DNA of 64,000 nucleotides from Streptomyces toyocaensis (lineage in GTDB: Bacteria; Actinomycetota; Actinomycetes; Streptomycetales; Streptomycetaceae), in the NCBI RefSeq assembly GCF_000725125.1, contig NZ_JFCB01000001.1, positions 310,001 to 374,000 on the forward strand, written 5' to 3'. Position 1 is the first letter of the stretch. Each line of letters opens with the position of its first letter. The position numbers and the translations under genes are program-made. Below, piece by piece: positions 25,911 to 35,827 of the stretch. The notes under the pieces are model-generated. The model made no database searches. It had not been told where the DNA came from and was given only the letters and a program-made list of their open reading frames with translations.

Positions 25911-27193
25911 CCGACGACCTGCTGGGCCGCCACCGCTCCGTGCTCCCCGACTGGCTCGCCCTCTACTACGAACAGCCCATCGAGATCACCCACGGCGAGG
26001 GACGCCACGTCTGGGACTCCGAGGGCAACCGGTACCTCGACTTCTTCGGCGGCATCCTCACCACCATGACCGCCCACGCCCTGCCCGAGATCACCAAGGC
26101 GGTGAGTGAGCAGGCCGGGCGGATCGTCCACTCCTCCACCCTCTACCTCAACCGGCCGATGGTGGAACTCGCCGAGCGCATTGCCAAGTTGAGCGGCATC
26201 CCGGACGCCCGGGTCTTCTTCACCACCTCGGGCACCGAGGCCAACGACACCGCCCTGCTGCTCGCCACCACCTACCGGCGCAGCAACACGGTCCTGGCGA
26301 TGCGCAACAGCTACCACGGCCGCTCCTTCAGCTCGGTCGGCATCACCGGCAACCGCGGCTGGTCCCCGACCTCCCTGTCCCCGCTCCAGACGCTGTACGT
26401 GCACGGCGGCGTGCGCACCCGGGGCCCCTTCGCCGACCTCGACGACCACGACTTCGTCGCCGCCTGCGTCGACGACCTCAAGGACCTCCTCGGCCACACC
26501 CGCCCGCCCGCCGCGCTGATCGCCGAACCGATCCAGGGCGTCGGCGGCTTCACCTCGCCGCCCGACGGACTGTACGCGGCCTTCCGCGAGGTGCTGCACG
26601 AGCGGGGCGTCCTGTGGATCGCCGACGAGGTGCAGACCGGCTGGGGCCGCACCGGCGAGCACTTCTGGGGCTGGCAGGCCCACGGCCGCAGTGGGCCGCC
26701 CGACATGCTGACCTTCGCCAAGGGCATCGGCAACGGCATGTCCGTCGGCGGGGTCGTCGCCCGCTCCGAGATCATGAACTGCCTGGACTCCCACAGCATT
26801 TCCACGTTCGGCGGCACCCAGATCACCATGGCGGCGGGCCTGGCCAACCTCACCTACCTCCTGGAACACGACCTCCAGGGCAACGCCCGCCGGGTCGGCG
26901 GGCTGCTCATCGAGCGGCTGCGCGCCGTCGCGGCCCAGGTGCCGGCCGTACGGGAGGTGCGCGGACGCGGCCTGATGATCGGCATCGAGCTGAGCCGCCC
27001 CGGCACCGACGAGGCCGACCCCGAGGCGGCGTCCGCCGTCCTCGAGGCGGCGCGGGAGGGCGGCCTGCTCATCGGCAAGGGCGGCGGGCACAACACCAGC
27101 GCCCTGCGCATCGCCCCGCCGCTGTCCCTCAACGTCGCGGAGGCCGAGGAGGGCGCGGAGATCCTCGATCGCGCGCTGCGGAGCATCCGGTAG
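25907..27193 (+). CDS. Class III omega-aminotransferase (beta-alanine type)
   Basis: This 428-residue PLP enzyme of fold type I, class III, has the FFTTSGTEANDTALLLA cofactor-phosphate region, NSYHGRSF, the aspartate motif WIADEVQTGWGRTG and the Schiff-base lysine in LTFAKGIGNG. Such enzymes move the amino group from beta-alanine, beta-aminoisobutyrate or similar omega-amino acids to pyruvate, glyoxylate or 2-oxoglutarate. The context, directly after a ureidopropionase-like gene with a four-base overlap, supports beta-alanine or beta-aminoisobutyrate. The GTG at 25907 was preferred to an upstream in-frame start at 25853 that lies inside the previous gene. Confidence 0.88.
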   Translation: MTDDLLGRHRSVLPDWLALYYEQPIEITHGEGRHVWDSEGNRYLDFFGGILTTMTAHALPEITKAVSEQAGRIVHSSTLYLNRPMVELAERIAKLSGIPDARVFFTTSGTEANDTALLLATTYRRSNTVLAMRNSYHGRSFSSVGITGNRGWSPTSLSPLQTLYVHGGVRTRGPFADLDDHDFVAACVDDLKDLLGHTRPPAALIAEPIQGVGGFTSPPDGLYAAFREVLHERGVLWIADEVQTGWGRTGEHFWGWQAHGRSGPPDMLTFAKGIGNGMSVGGVVARSEIMNCLDSHSISTFGGTQITMAAGLANLTYLLEHDLQGNARRVGGLLIERLRAVAAQVPAVREVRGRGLMIGIELSRPGTDEADPEAASAVLEAAREGGLLIGKGGGHNTSALRIAPPLSLNVAEAEEGAEILDRALRSIR

Positions 27194-27224
27194 GACCCGT
27201 GCCCCCGAGCGGAAGGACGCCGCC

Positions 27225-28787
27225 ATGACGACCTGGGAGCCGTCCGCACCGGCCCTGTCGGTCCGGCAGGTCCTCGCCCTGGAGCGGGTGCTCGCCGGGG
27301 AGCCCGAGGTGGTGGCGGCCGCGGGGCGGCTGGACCGGCCGGTGCGCTGGGTGCACGTCGCCGAGGCGGCCGACGTCGGGGTGATGCTCAGCGGCGGCGA
27401 GATGGTGCTCACCACCGGCGTGCTGCTCGCCGGTGACGAGGACAGACAGGCGGAGTACGTCCGCTCCCTGCACCGCGCGGAGGCGTCCGCCGTGGTCCTC
27501 GGGCTCGGCCGGGCCTTCCCGTCCCCGCCGGAGGCCATGAGACGTGCGGCGGAGCGGTGCGGACTGCCGCTGGTGGTCCTCCACCGCCCTTCGCCCTTCG
27601 CCCAGTTGACCGAGGAGGTGCAGTCCCGGCTGGTGCGGCGGAAGTTCGCCGCCGTCAGCCTCTCCGAGGCCGTACGCACCGGACTCACCGCGCTGATCAC
27701 CACCGGGGCACCGCTGCAGCGCCTGCTCGACGAGGTCGCCCGGCACAGCGGATGCCCCGTCGTCGTCACCAACCTCGCCCACCGGGTCCTCGGCACGGCG
27801 GGGGAGCGGCCGGCCGTGGACGACGTCCTGCGCGACTGGGAGCGCATCGCCCGGCAGGCCGGACGCGGCGAGGGCGACGGCTGGATCCGCGCCGAGCTCG
27901 GCGGGCGGGGCGAGCCGTGGGGCCGGATCGTGCTGTGCGGCTACCGGGGCGACACCGCGACCGGCCGGCTGCTCGCCGACCGCGCCGCCGAGGCCCTGGT
28001 GCTGCACCGCATGCTCGGCGGCGGCGCCGCCCGCACCTGGGAGGAACAGTCCGCGCAGAGCCTGATGACCGACCTGATCGGCGGCGTCGTACCGGCCAGG
28101 GCCCTGCTGCCCCGGGCACGCGCGGCCGGGCTGCCGGTCAACCGGCGCACCTTCGTGCCGCTCGTCGTACGCGGCCGGGACGCCGCCCGGCTGGACCGCG
28201 TGCTGCGCCTGCTGGGGCTCCCCGGGATCGCCGCCGAACTGGCCGGCTCCGCGGCCGCCGTGCTGCTCAGCCTCGCCCGCGACCAGGACCCCGACGCGCT
28301 CACCCTCCACTTCGCCGCCCGGCTGCGCGCCGAGCCCGGGGCCGCGCCCGCCGTGGTGGCGGCGGCCGGTGCCCGCACCGCCTTCGACGACGTGCCCGCC
28401 GGGCTGCGCGAGGCCCGGCACGTGGCGGACGCGGTGGCGGACTCCGCCGCCGCGCTGGACCTGCCGCCCGTGGTCCGCCTCAGGGACGTCCACCTGCGCG
28501 GACTGATCAGGCTGTTGCGGGACGATCCGCAGGTGCAGTCCTTCGCAGAAAGGGAGTTGGACGGCCTGCTCGGCGAACCGGACGAGGACCTGCTGTCCGT
28601 GCTGCGCACCTACCTCGCCACCGGCCGCAACAAGTCCCGGACCGCGCAGCTCCACCACGTCTCCCGGCCCGCCCTCTACCGCCGGCTGGAGGCGATACGG
28701 ACCCGCCTCGGCGTGGACCTCGACGACTTCGAGCAGGCCGCCTCGGTCCACATCGCGCTCCTCGCGCACGACGCGCAACAGCACTGA
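27225..28787 (+). CDS. PucR-family transcriptional regulator
   Basis: This 520-residue regulator has an N-terminal PucR purine-catabolism-type domain (about 10-140, LSVRQVLALERVLAGEPEVVAAAGRLDRPVRWVH), a GGDEF-like central region and a C-terminal PucR helix-turn-helix (about 445-510, LLSVLRTYLATGRNKSRTAQLHHVSRPALYRRLEAI). PucR proteins usually respond to purine or pyrimidine breakdown intermediates. It sits in the middle of the block, 31 bases after the aminotransferase gene and before the second amidohydrolase, so it is the likely pathway regulator. Confidence 0.9.
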   Translation: MTTWEPSAPALSVRQVLALERVLAGEPEVVAAAGRLDRPVRWVHVAEAADVGVMLSGGEMVLTTGVLLAGDEDRQAEYVRSLHRAEASAVVLGLGRAFPSPPEAMRRAAERCGLPLVVLHRPSPFAQLTEEVQSRLVRRKFAAVSLSEAVRTGLTALITTGAPLQRLLDEVARHSGCPVVVTNLAHRVLGTAGERPAVDDVLRDWERIARQAGRGEGDGWIRAELGGRGEPWGRIVLCGYRGDTATGRLLADRAAEALVLHRMLGGGAARTWEEQSAQSLMTDLIGGVVPARALLPRARAAGLPVNRRTFVPLVVRGRDAARLDRVLRLLGLPGIAAELAGSAAAVLLSLARDQDPDALTLHFAARLRAEPGAAPAVVAAAGARTAFDDVPAGLREARHVADAVADSAAALDLPPVVRLRDVHLRGLIRLLRDDPQVQSFAERELDGLLGEPDEDLLSVLRTYLATGRNKSRTAQLHHVSRPALYRRLEAIRTRLGVDLDDFEQAASVHIALLAHDAQQH

Positions 28788-28942
28788 GACAAGCGACCAC
28801 CTGCGGCAACGGCGGTGAGACATGGGATCGTCGACGGGTGACACGGTGACACGCCGCACCCCCGCGGACGTGACACGGTGCACCTCAAAGCGGGCTCGTC
28901 CCCTCCCTAGGCTCACCGCACACCGAGCGACCGGAGGTCCCG

Positions 28943-29785
28943 ATGAGCCGAGTGATCCGTGCCGCCGTCTTCCAGACCGCCTGGACCGGCGACAAGGAGT
29001 CGATGATCCAGGTCCACGAGCAGGCCGCCCGCGACGCCGCCGCCCAGGGCGCTCACGTGCTCTGCTTCCAGGAGCTTTTCTACGGGCCGTACTTCTGCCA
29101 GGTGCAGGACCCGGCGTTCTACGCGTACGCCGAACGCGTCCCGGACGGCCCGGTCGTCCGGCGTTTCCAGGCACTCGCCCGGGAGCTGGGCCTCGTCCTG
29201 GTGCTGCCCGTGTACGAGGAGGAGCAGCCCGGAGTCCTCTACAACACGGCCGCCGTGATCGACGCGGACGGCTCCTACCTCGGCAAGTACCGCAAGACAC
29301 ACATCCCCCAGGTGAAGGGATTCTGGGAGAAGTTCTACTTCCGTCCCGGCAACAGCGGCTGGCCCGTCTTCGACACGAAGGCCGGCCGGATCGGCGTCTA
29401 CATCTGCTACGACCGCCACTTCCCCGAGGGCTGGCGCGCGCTCGGCCTCGCCGGCGCCGAGATCGTCTTCAACCCCTCGGCCACCTCGCGCGGACTGTCC
29501 GGCTACCTCTGGCAGGTGGAACAGCCGGCGGCGGCCGTCGCCAACGAGTACTTCGTCGGCGCCATCAACCGGGTGGGCGTGGAGGAGTACGGCGACAACG
29601 ACTTCTACGGCACGAGCTACTTCGTCGACCCGGAGGCCCGGTTCGTCGGCGAGCCGGCGAGCGACAAGGAGACCGAACTCGTGGTCCGCGACCTGGACAT
29701 GGCGAAGCTGAGGGAAGTGCGCGACCGCTGGCAGTTCTACCGGGACCGCGCGCCGGGGGCGTACGGCCCCCTGACCACCCCCTGA
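28943..29785 (+). CDS. Beta-ureidopropionase-like amidohydrolase, copy 2
   Basis: This 280-residue paralogue of the protein at 25068 has the same triad at the same positions (Glu44, Lys118, Cys155) and the same ends, with differences mainly at about 45-110 and in the tail. GGAGG at 28933-28937 precedes the ATG. It is 38 bases before the dihydropyrimidinase gene, so it probably hydrolyses the carbamoyl product of that enzyme. The 155 bases after the PucR gene may contain a separate promoter. Confidence 0.88.
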   Translation: MSRVIRAAVFQTAWTGDKESMIQVHEQAARDAAAQGAHVLCFQELFYGPYFCQVQDPAFYAYAERVPDGPVVRRFQALARELGLVLVLPVYEEEQPGVLYNTAAVIDADGSYLGKYRKTHIPQVKGFWEKFYFRPGNSGWPVFDTKAGRIGVYICYDRHFPEGWRALGLAGAEIVFNPSATSRGLSGYLWQVEQPAAAVANEYFVGAINRVGVEEYGDNDFYGTSYFVDPEARFVGEPASDKETELVVRDLDMAKLREVRDRWQFYRDRAPGAYGPLTTP

Positions 29786-29823
29786 AGGCAGCACCCGCAC
29801 GTACCCACCGCGAGGAGTGACCA

Positions 29824-31227
29824 GTGAGCCGAACATTGATCCGCGGCGGCCTCGTCATCACCGCCTCCGACGAGATCCACGCCGACGTCCTGATCGAGGA
29901 CGGACGCATCACCGCCCTCGCCGCCTCCGGCACCCCCGCCGCCGAGGCGTTCACCTCCGCCGACCGGACCATCGACGCCACCGGGAAGTACGTCGTCCCG
30001 GGCGGCGTCGACGCCCACACCCACATGGAGCTGCCGTTCGGCGGCACCTTCGCCTCCGACACCTTCGAGACGGGCACCCGGGCCGCCGCCTGGGGCGGCA
30101 CGACGACCATCGTCGACTTCGCCGTGCAGAGCGTCGGCCGCTCCCTGCGCGAAGGCCTGGACGCCTGGCACGCCAAGGCTGAGGGCAACTGCGCCGTCGA
30201 CTACGCCTTCCACATGATCGTCTCGGACGTCAACGCCGGCACGCTGAAGGAGATGGACCTCCTGGTGGAGGAGGGAGTCACGTCGTTCAAGCAGTTCATG
30301 GCGTACCCGGGCGTGTTCTACTCCGACGACGGACAGATCCTGCGCGCCATGCAGCGCTCCGCCGGGAACGGCGGGCTGATCATGATGCACGCCGAGAACG
30401 GCATCGCGATCGACGTGCTCGTCGAACAGGCCCTGGCCCGGGGCGAGACCGACCCCCGCCACCACGGCGAGGTCCGCAAGGCCCTCCTCGAGGCCGAGGC
30501 CACCCACCGCGCCATCCGGCTCGCCCAGGTCGCCGGGGCTCCGCTGTACGTCGTCCATGTCTCCGCCACCGAGGCCGTCGCGGAACTGTCCCGGGCCCGC
30601 GACGAGGGCCTGAACGTCTTCGGCGAGACCTGCCCGCAGTACCTGTTCCTGTCCACGGACAACCTCGCCGAGCCGGACTTCGAGGGCGCCAAGTACGTGT
30701 GCAGTACACCGCTGAGGCCGAGGGAGCACCAGGCGGCCCTGTGGCGCGGCCTGCGCACCAATGACCTCCAGGTGGTCTCCACCGACCACTGCCCCTTCTG
30801 CTTCACGGGCCAGAAGGAACTCGGCCGGGGGGACTTCTCCAGGATCCCCAACGGTCTCCCGGGCGTGGAGAACCGCATGGACCTGCTCCACCAGGCCGTC
30901 GTCGACGGGCACATCTCCCGCCGGCGCTGGATCGAGATCGCCTGCGCCACCCCGGCCCGGATGTTCGGCCTCTACCCGAAGAAGGGCACGATCGCGCCCG
31001 GCGCGGACGCCGACGTCGTGATCTACGACCCGGGGGCCGAGCAGGTCATCTCCGCCGGCACCCACCACATGAACGTCGACTACTCGGCCTACGAGGGCAT
31101 GCGGGTCACCGGCCGCGTCGAGACCGTCCTCTCCCGCGGAGTCCCGGTCCTCACCGGGCGGGAGTACACCGGGCGCGCCGGGCACGGTGTCTACACCCCG
31201 CGTGCCACCTGCCAGTACCTCACCTAG
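29824..31227 (+). CDS. Dihydropyrimidinase / D-hydantoinase
   Basis: This 467-residue amidohydrolase-superfamily enzyme opens the ring of dihydrouracil, dihydrothymine or hydantoins. The metal site is visible as His65 and His67 in VDAHTHMELP and the carboxylated Lys156 in VTSFKQFMAYPG; the later STDHCPF segment carries the aspartate region. GAGGAG at 29812-29817 precedes the GTG. The stop overlaps the TAGGAG ribosome site of the next gene, so expression is coupled to the F420 enzyme. Its product is the carbamoyl acid cleaved by the two amidohydrolases. Confidence 0.93.
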   Translation: MSRTLIRGGLVITASDEIHADVLIEDGRITALAASGTPAAEAFTSADRTIDATGKYVVPGGVDAHTHMELPFGGTFASDTFETGTRAAAWGGTTTIVDFAVQSVGRSLREGLDAWHAKAEGNCAVDYAFHMIVSDVNAGTLKEMDLLVEEGVTSFKQFMAYPGVFYSDDGQILRAMQRSAGNGGLIMMHAENGIAIDVLVEQALARGETDPRHHGEVRKALLEAEATHRAIRLAQVAGAPLYVVHVSATEAVAELSRARDEGLNVFGETCPQYLFLSTDNLAEPDFEGAKYVCSTPLRPREHQAALWRGLRTNDLQVVSTDHCPFCFTGQKELGRGDFSRIPNGLPGVENRMDLLHQAVVDGHISRRRWIEIACATPARMFGLYPKKGTIAPGADADVVIYDPGAEQVISAGTHHMNVDYSAYEGMRVTGRVETVLSRGVPVLTGREYTGRAGHGVYTPRATCQYLT

Positions 31228-31236
31228 GAGCGCCGC

Positions 31237-32238
31237 ATGGACTTCGGACTCGTACTGCAGACCGACCCGCCGGCCTCGCGGGTCGTCAGCCTGATGAAGC
31301 GCGCCGAGCGCAACGGCTTCACCCACGGCTGGACCTTCGACTCCGCCGTGCTGTGGCAGGAACCCTTCGTCATCTACAGCCAGATCCTGGCCGGCACCAC
31401 GAAACTGACGGTCGGCCCGATGGTCACCAACCCCGGCACCCGCACCTGGGAGGTCACCGCCTCCACCTTCGCCACCCTGAACGACATGTTCGGCAACCGC
31501 ACCGTGTGCGGCATCGGGCGCGGCGACTCCGCGATGCGCGTCGCCGGACGCAGACCCAACACCCTGGCCAGGCTGGGCGAGGCGATCGACGTGATCCGCG
31601 ACCTGGCCGAGGGGCGGGAGACCGAGGTCGACGGGCAGCCGCTGCGGATCCCGTGGGTGAGCGACGGGAAGCTGCCCGTCTGGATGGCGGCGTACGGACC
31701 GAAGGCGCTCGCCCTCGCGGGGCGCAAGGCCGACGGCTTCATCCTCCAGCTCGCCGACCCGTATCTCACCGAGTGGATGGTGAGGGCCGTGCGCGCCGCG
31801 GCCGTGGAGGCGGGTCGCGATCCCGCCTCGGTCACCGTCTGCGTCGCCGCCCCGGCGTACGTCGGTGAGGACCTGGCGCACGCCCGCGAACAGTGCCGCT
31901 GGTTCGGCGGCATGGTCGGCAACCACGTCGCCGACCTGGTCGCCCGTTACGGCGAGCACTCCGGCATGGTCCCCGAGGCGCTGACGTCGTACATCAAGGA
32001 ACGTCACGGCTACGACTACAGCCACCACGGACGGGCCGGCAACCCGTCCACGGACTTCGTGCCCGACGAGATCGTCGACCGGTTCTGCCTGCTCGGCCCG
32101 GCCGAGGCGCACATCGAGAAGCTGCGGGCGCTGCGCGACCTGGGCGTGGACCAGTTCGCCGTCTACGACATGCACGACGCGCAGGAAGCGACGATCGACG
32201 CGTACGGCGCGGAGATCATCCCGGCACTCGACCACTGA
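31237..32238 (+). CDS. F420-dependent LLM-class oxidoreductase (TIGR03842-like)
   Basis: This 333-residue luciferase-like protein has the F420/flavin TIM-barrel features of the family: MDFGLVLQTDPPASRVVSLMKRAERNGF at the N terminus, LTVGPMVTNPGTRTWEVTASTFATLND, CGIGRGDSAMRVAGRRP and PVWMAAYGPKALALAGRKADGF. The closest remembered subfamily is often encoded beside dihydropyrimidinase genes. It starts nine bases after that gene. It could reduce or oxidise the pyrimidine ring with F420, in place of the flavin/iron-sulfur dehydrogenase that is absent here, or act as a RutA-like oxygenase. The reaction is inferred from context. Confidence 0.82.
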   Translation: MDFGLVLQTDPPASRVVSLMKRAERNGFTHGWTFDSAVLWQEPFVIYSQILAGTTKLTVGPMVTNPGTRTWEVTASTFATLNDMFGNRTVCGIGRGDSAMRVAGRRPNTLARLGEAIDVIRDLAEGRETEVDGQPLRIPWVSDGKLPVWMAAYGPKALALAGRKADGFILQLADPYLTEWMVRAVRAAAVEAGRDPASVTVCVAAPAYVGEDLAHAREQCRWFGGMVGNHVADLVARYGEHSGMVPEALTSYIKERHGYDYSHHGRAGNPSTDFVPDEIVDRFCLLGPAEAHIEKLRALRDLGVDQFAVYDMHDAQEATIDAYGAEIIPALDH

Positions 32239-32265
32239 CCGGTACCACCGCCGAAGGACACGCCC

Positions 32266-33797
<1,532 letters not shown>

Positions 33798-33801
<4 letters not shown>

Positions 33802-34622
33802 CGGGCCGTGCCGAAGTCCTGGGTCCAGTAGGAGCCGGGCTGGGCGAGACCGACGCCGATCTCCTTGAACGCGCAGTTGAGGATGTTCGCCTTGTGACCG
33901 GGGCTGGTCATCCAGCCCTGCATCACCTGCTCGGGGGTGGAGTAGCCGTAGGCGACGTTCTCGCCGTAGGTGCTCCAGCTGTACCCGGCGCGGGTGATGC
34001 GGTCGCCGGGGGAGGAGCCGTCCGAGCCGGTGTGCGACATGGTGCCGCTCGCCGCCATGTCCTCGCTGTGGTTCTGCGCGGCCTCGGTCAGGGTGGCGTT
34101 CACCGTCACCGGGGAGCAGCCGGCCTTGCCGCGTTCGGCGTTGACGAGTTCCACGACCCGGGCGACGGCGCCGGAGGCGGTGGCGCTGGGCGCCGCCGGA
34201 GCGGACGTGCTGGGCTTCGGAGCGGACGTGGTGGGCCTGGGAGCGGCCGTGGTGGGCTTCGGGGCCGCGGTGGTGGGCCGGGAGGCGGAGGCCTCGGGCG
34301 CCGTCTTCTTCGGCTTGTGCGACGGCTTGGCGCTGCCGCGCTTCGGTGCGGCGGGCTTCGACGGGGTCGTCGTCGGGGCCGGTGTCGAGGACGGTGCGGC
34401 CGAGGGCTCACCCTCGTGCTGGCCGCTCCATTCGCGGTACCAGCCGGGGCCGTCCCACCCGTCCCGGTCCGCGACCGGCGCGGCGGTGCTCCGGTCCTGC
34501 CGTTCCCCGTCGCCGGGCCAGTCGGTACAGGCCATGGCGACCGAGGGTATGCCTATGACGCCGATGGCGACTGCCGCGACGACCGTGCGGCGGTACTGCT
34601 GCTGATGGCGGTGCTTTCCCAT
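33798..34622 (-). CDS. Secreted CAP/SCP-domain protein
   Basis: This 274-residue exported protein has a signal peptide (about 1-31, RRTVVAAVAIGVIGIPSVAMA), a long Pro/Thr/Ala/Lys linker (about 65-145) with PTTAAPKPTTAAP-like repeats, and a C-terminal CAP domain (about 150-274). The domain shows VNAERGKAGCSPVTVNATLTEAAQ, HSEDMAASGTMSHTG, YGENVAYGY and MTSPGHKANILNCAFKEIGVG. Bacterial CAP proteins act at the cell wall, often unknown in chemistry. The ATG at 34622 follows GGTGAGG; the frame is open much further upstream, but that part is the structured leader. A Crp-like site lies about 330 bases upstream. Confidence 0.88.
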
Positions 34623-34920
34623 GCGTGACCTCACCCCTGGTGTACGGAGGCTGGTCATTCTTGGGACGGTCCGGCGCCGGGCGCAAAGGGCCTCGCTACT
34701 ACCGGGCTTCGTAGCACCGCGGGGGCCTTGCGATGGGCGGGGGAGCGTGCCGACCCCCTGGTGGCGGGCTTCCCGGGGCGCCTGCCACCTCGTCAGAAAC
34801 CCCCGCGTGCGGGGGGAGCCGGGGCCCCCGGCTTCCCGTCGGACCGCCACCCGCCCCGCTCCGGCCCGCATCCGTGGCAAGCCGGACAAGTCCACTATGT
34901 CGACGAGGTGATCGCTACTA
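34623..34920 (-). promoter_or_regulatory. Long GC-rich structured leader of the CAP gene
   Basis: A TAGTAG-like -10 box (minus strand, 34920-34915) suggests a leader of about 285 bases. On the minus strand it contains several hairpins: the palindrome AGCCGGGGGCCCCGGCT, CCCCGC..GCGGGG, GGTGGC...GCCACC and GCTAC...GTAGC, plus two copies of GGGAAGCC. It ends in AGGGGTGAGGTCACGC before the ATG. The length and fold suggest a regulatory RNA, but no riboswitch class can be assigned by eye. No protein is encoded here. Confidence 0.45.
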
Positions 34921-34948
34921 AGCGGCCCGCACAGATCGGGAACCCCGT

Positions 34949-34962
34949 GTGACAGATGTCAC
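34949..34962. promoter_or_regulatory. Crp-like binding site
   Basis: GTGACAGATGTCAC is a near-perfect palindrome and fits the streptomycete Crp pattern GTG-N6-GNCAC on both strands. It lies 28 bases upstream of the -10-like box of the CAP-domain gene. The site is inferred from pattern only. Confidence 0.55.
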
Positions 34963-34980
34963 GGAACCATCAATTCCGGA

Positions 34981-35646
34981 TCAGTTCCGCGCGTCCCCCA
35001 GGGCGGCCACGGCCTCCTTGGCGGCCTTGATGGCACCCTTGTTGATCTCGTCCGTGTCCGGTGCCTTCTTCGACTCGAAGTCGCTGCCGTTGTACGTCAC
35101 GATCACCAGCGCGTTGGACGCGCGCGCGACGACCACGCCCTCACGCGTCTGCTGCTTGTCCTCGGTGGTGAGGTTCACGACGGAGTACGCCGCGTCCCCG
35201 AGCCCGGGAACCGCGCCCCCGCCGCTCTTCTCCTCCAGCCGGCCCCGGTACGACCGCTCCGCCGCGTCGTCCGACTCCAGCACCTCGAAGGACACGTCGA
35301 GCCAGCGGTACTCGTACCCCTTGAGCGCGTTCCAGGAACAGGTGCGGCGCAGCTTCGCGTCCGTGGACGGTATCTCCTTGCCGGCCGTCTTGGCGCCCGG
35401 CACAAGGGACTTGAGGCTCTTCTCGGCGACGCTGTCGCACGGCGCCGGCGCGGCGGTGTACGTCTTCGCCGCACGGGTCGGCGACGGGGCGGGTGCGGAC
35501 TGGGTCCGCGTGTTCTCGGCCGGCTTGCTCTCGGCGGCCTGCGGAGCGGCCAACGGGCCGGAGGACAGCGCCCAACCCGCCGCGGCGAGAACGACCACCG
35601 GGGACAGGCGCGCGGTCAGGGCGATCGGCAGAGGAAAGGAACGCAC
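34981..35646 (-). CDS. Secreted DUF3558-like protein
   Basis: This 221-residue protein has an N-terminal signal peptide (RLSPVVVLAAAGWALSSGPLAA), a Thr/Pro/Ala-rich spacer and a soluble domain with two cysteines (APCDSVAEKSLKSLVPGAK and LRRTCSWNALKG), followed by YRWLDVSFEVLESDDAAERSY. This layout recalls DUF3558 proteins, which are mostly lipoproteins, but no lipobox cysteine is present near the cleavage site. The function is unknown. It is followed on the same strand by the CAP-domain gene after a 358-base gap. Confidence 0.75.
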   Translation of the reverse strand: MRSFPLPIALTARLSPVVVLAAAGWALSSGPLAAPQAAESKPAENTRTQSAPAPSPTRAAKTYTAAPAPCDSVAEKSLKSLVPGAKTAGKEIPSTDAKLRRTCSWNALKGYEYRWLDVSFEVLESDDAAERSYRGRLEEKSGGGAVPGLGDAAYSVVNLTTEDKQQTREGVVVARASNALVIVTYNGSDFESKKAPDTDEINKGAIKAAKEAVAALGDARN

Positions 35647-35827
35647 GGCGCACTTCTCGTGGATGACGGTGCGGAGGGAGTCCGCACTGCGGACGGGACG
35701 CCAGTGTCACACGCATCGTGACGGTGCGGAAGGGTCAACTCGCTCCGTAGGCGCGCGATGACGGGGGCGTACCGTCCGGTGTCGCCGGTTGCCTCGATTC
35801 CGTTGGGAAACAGGTGATTCGGACGCG

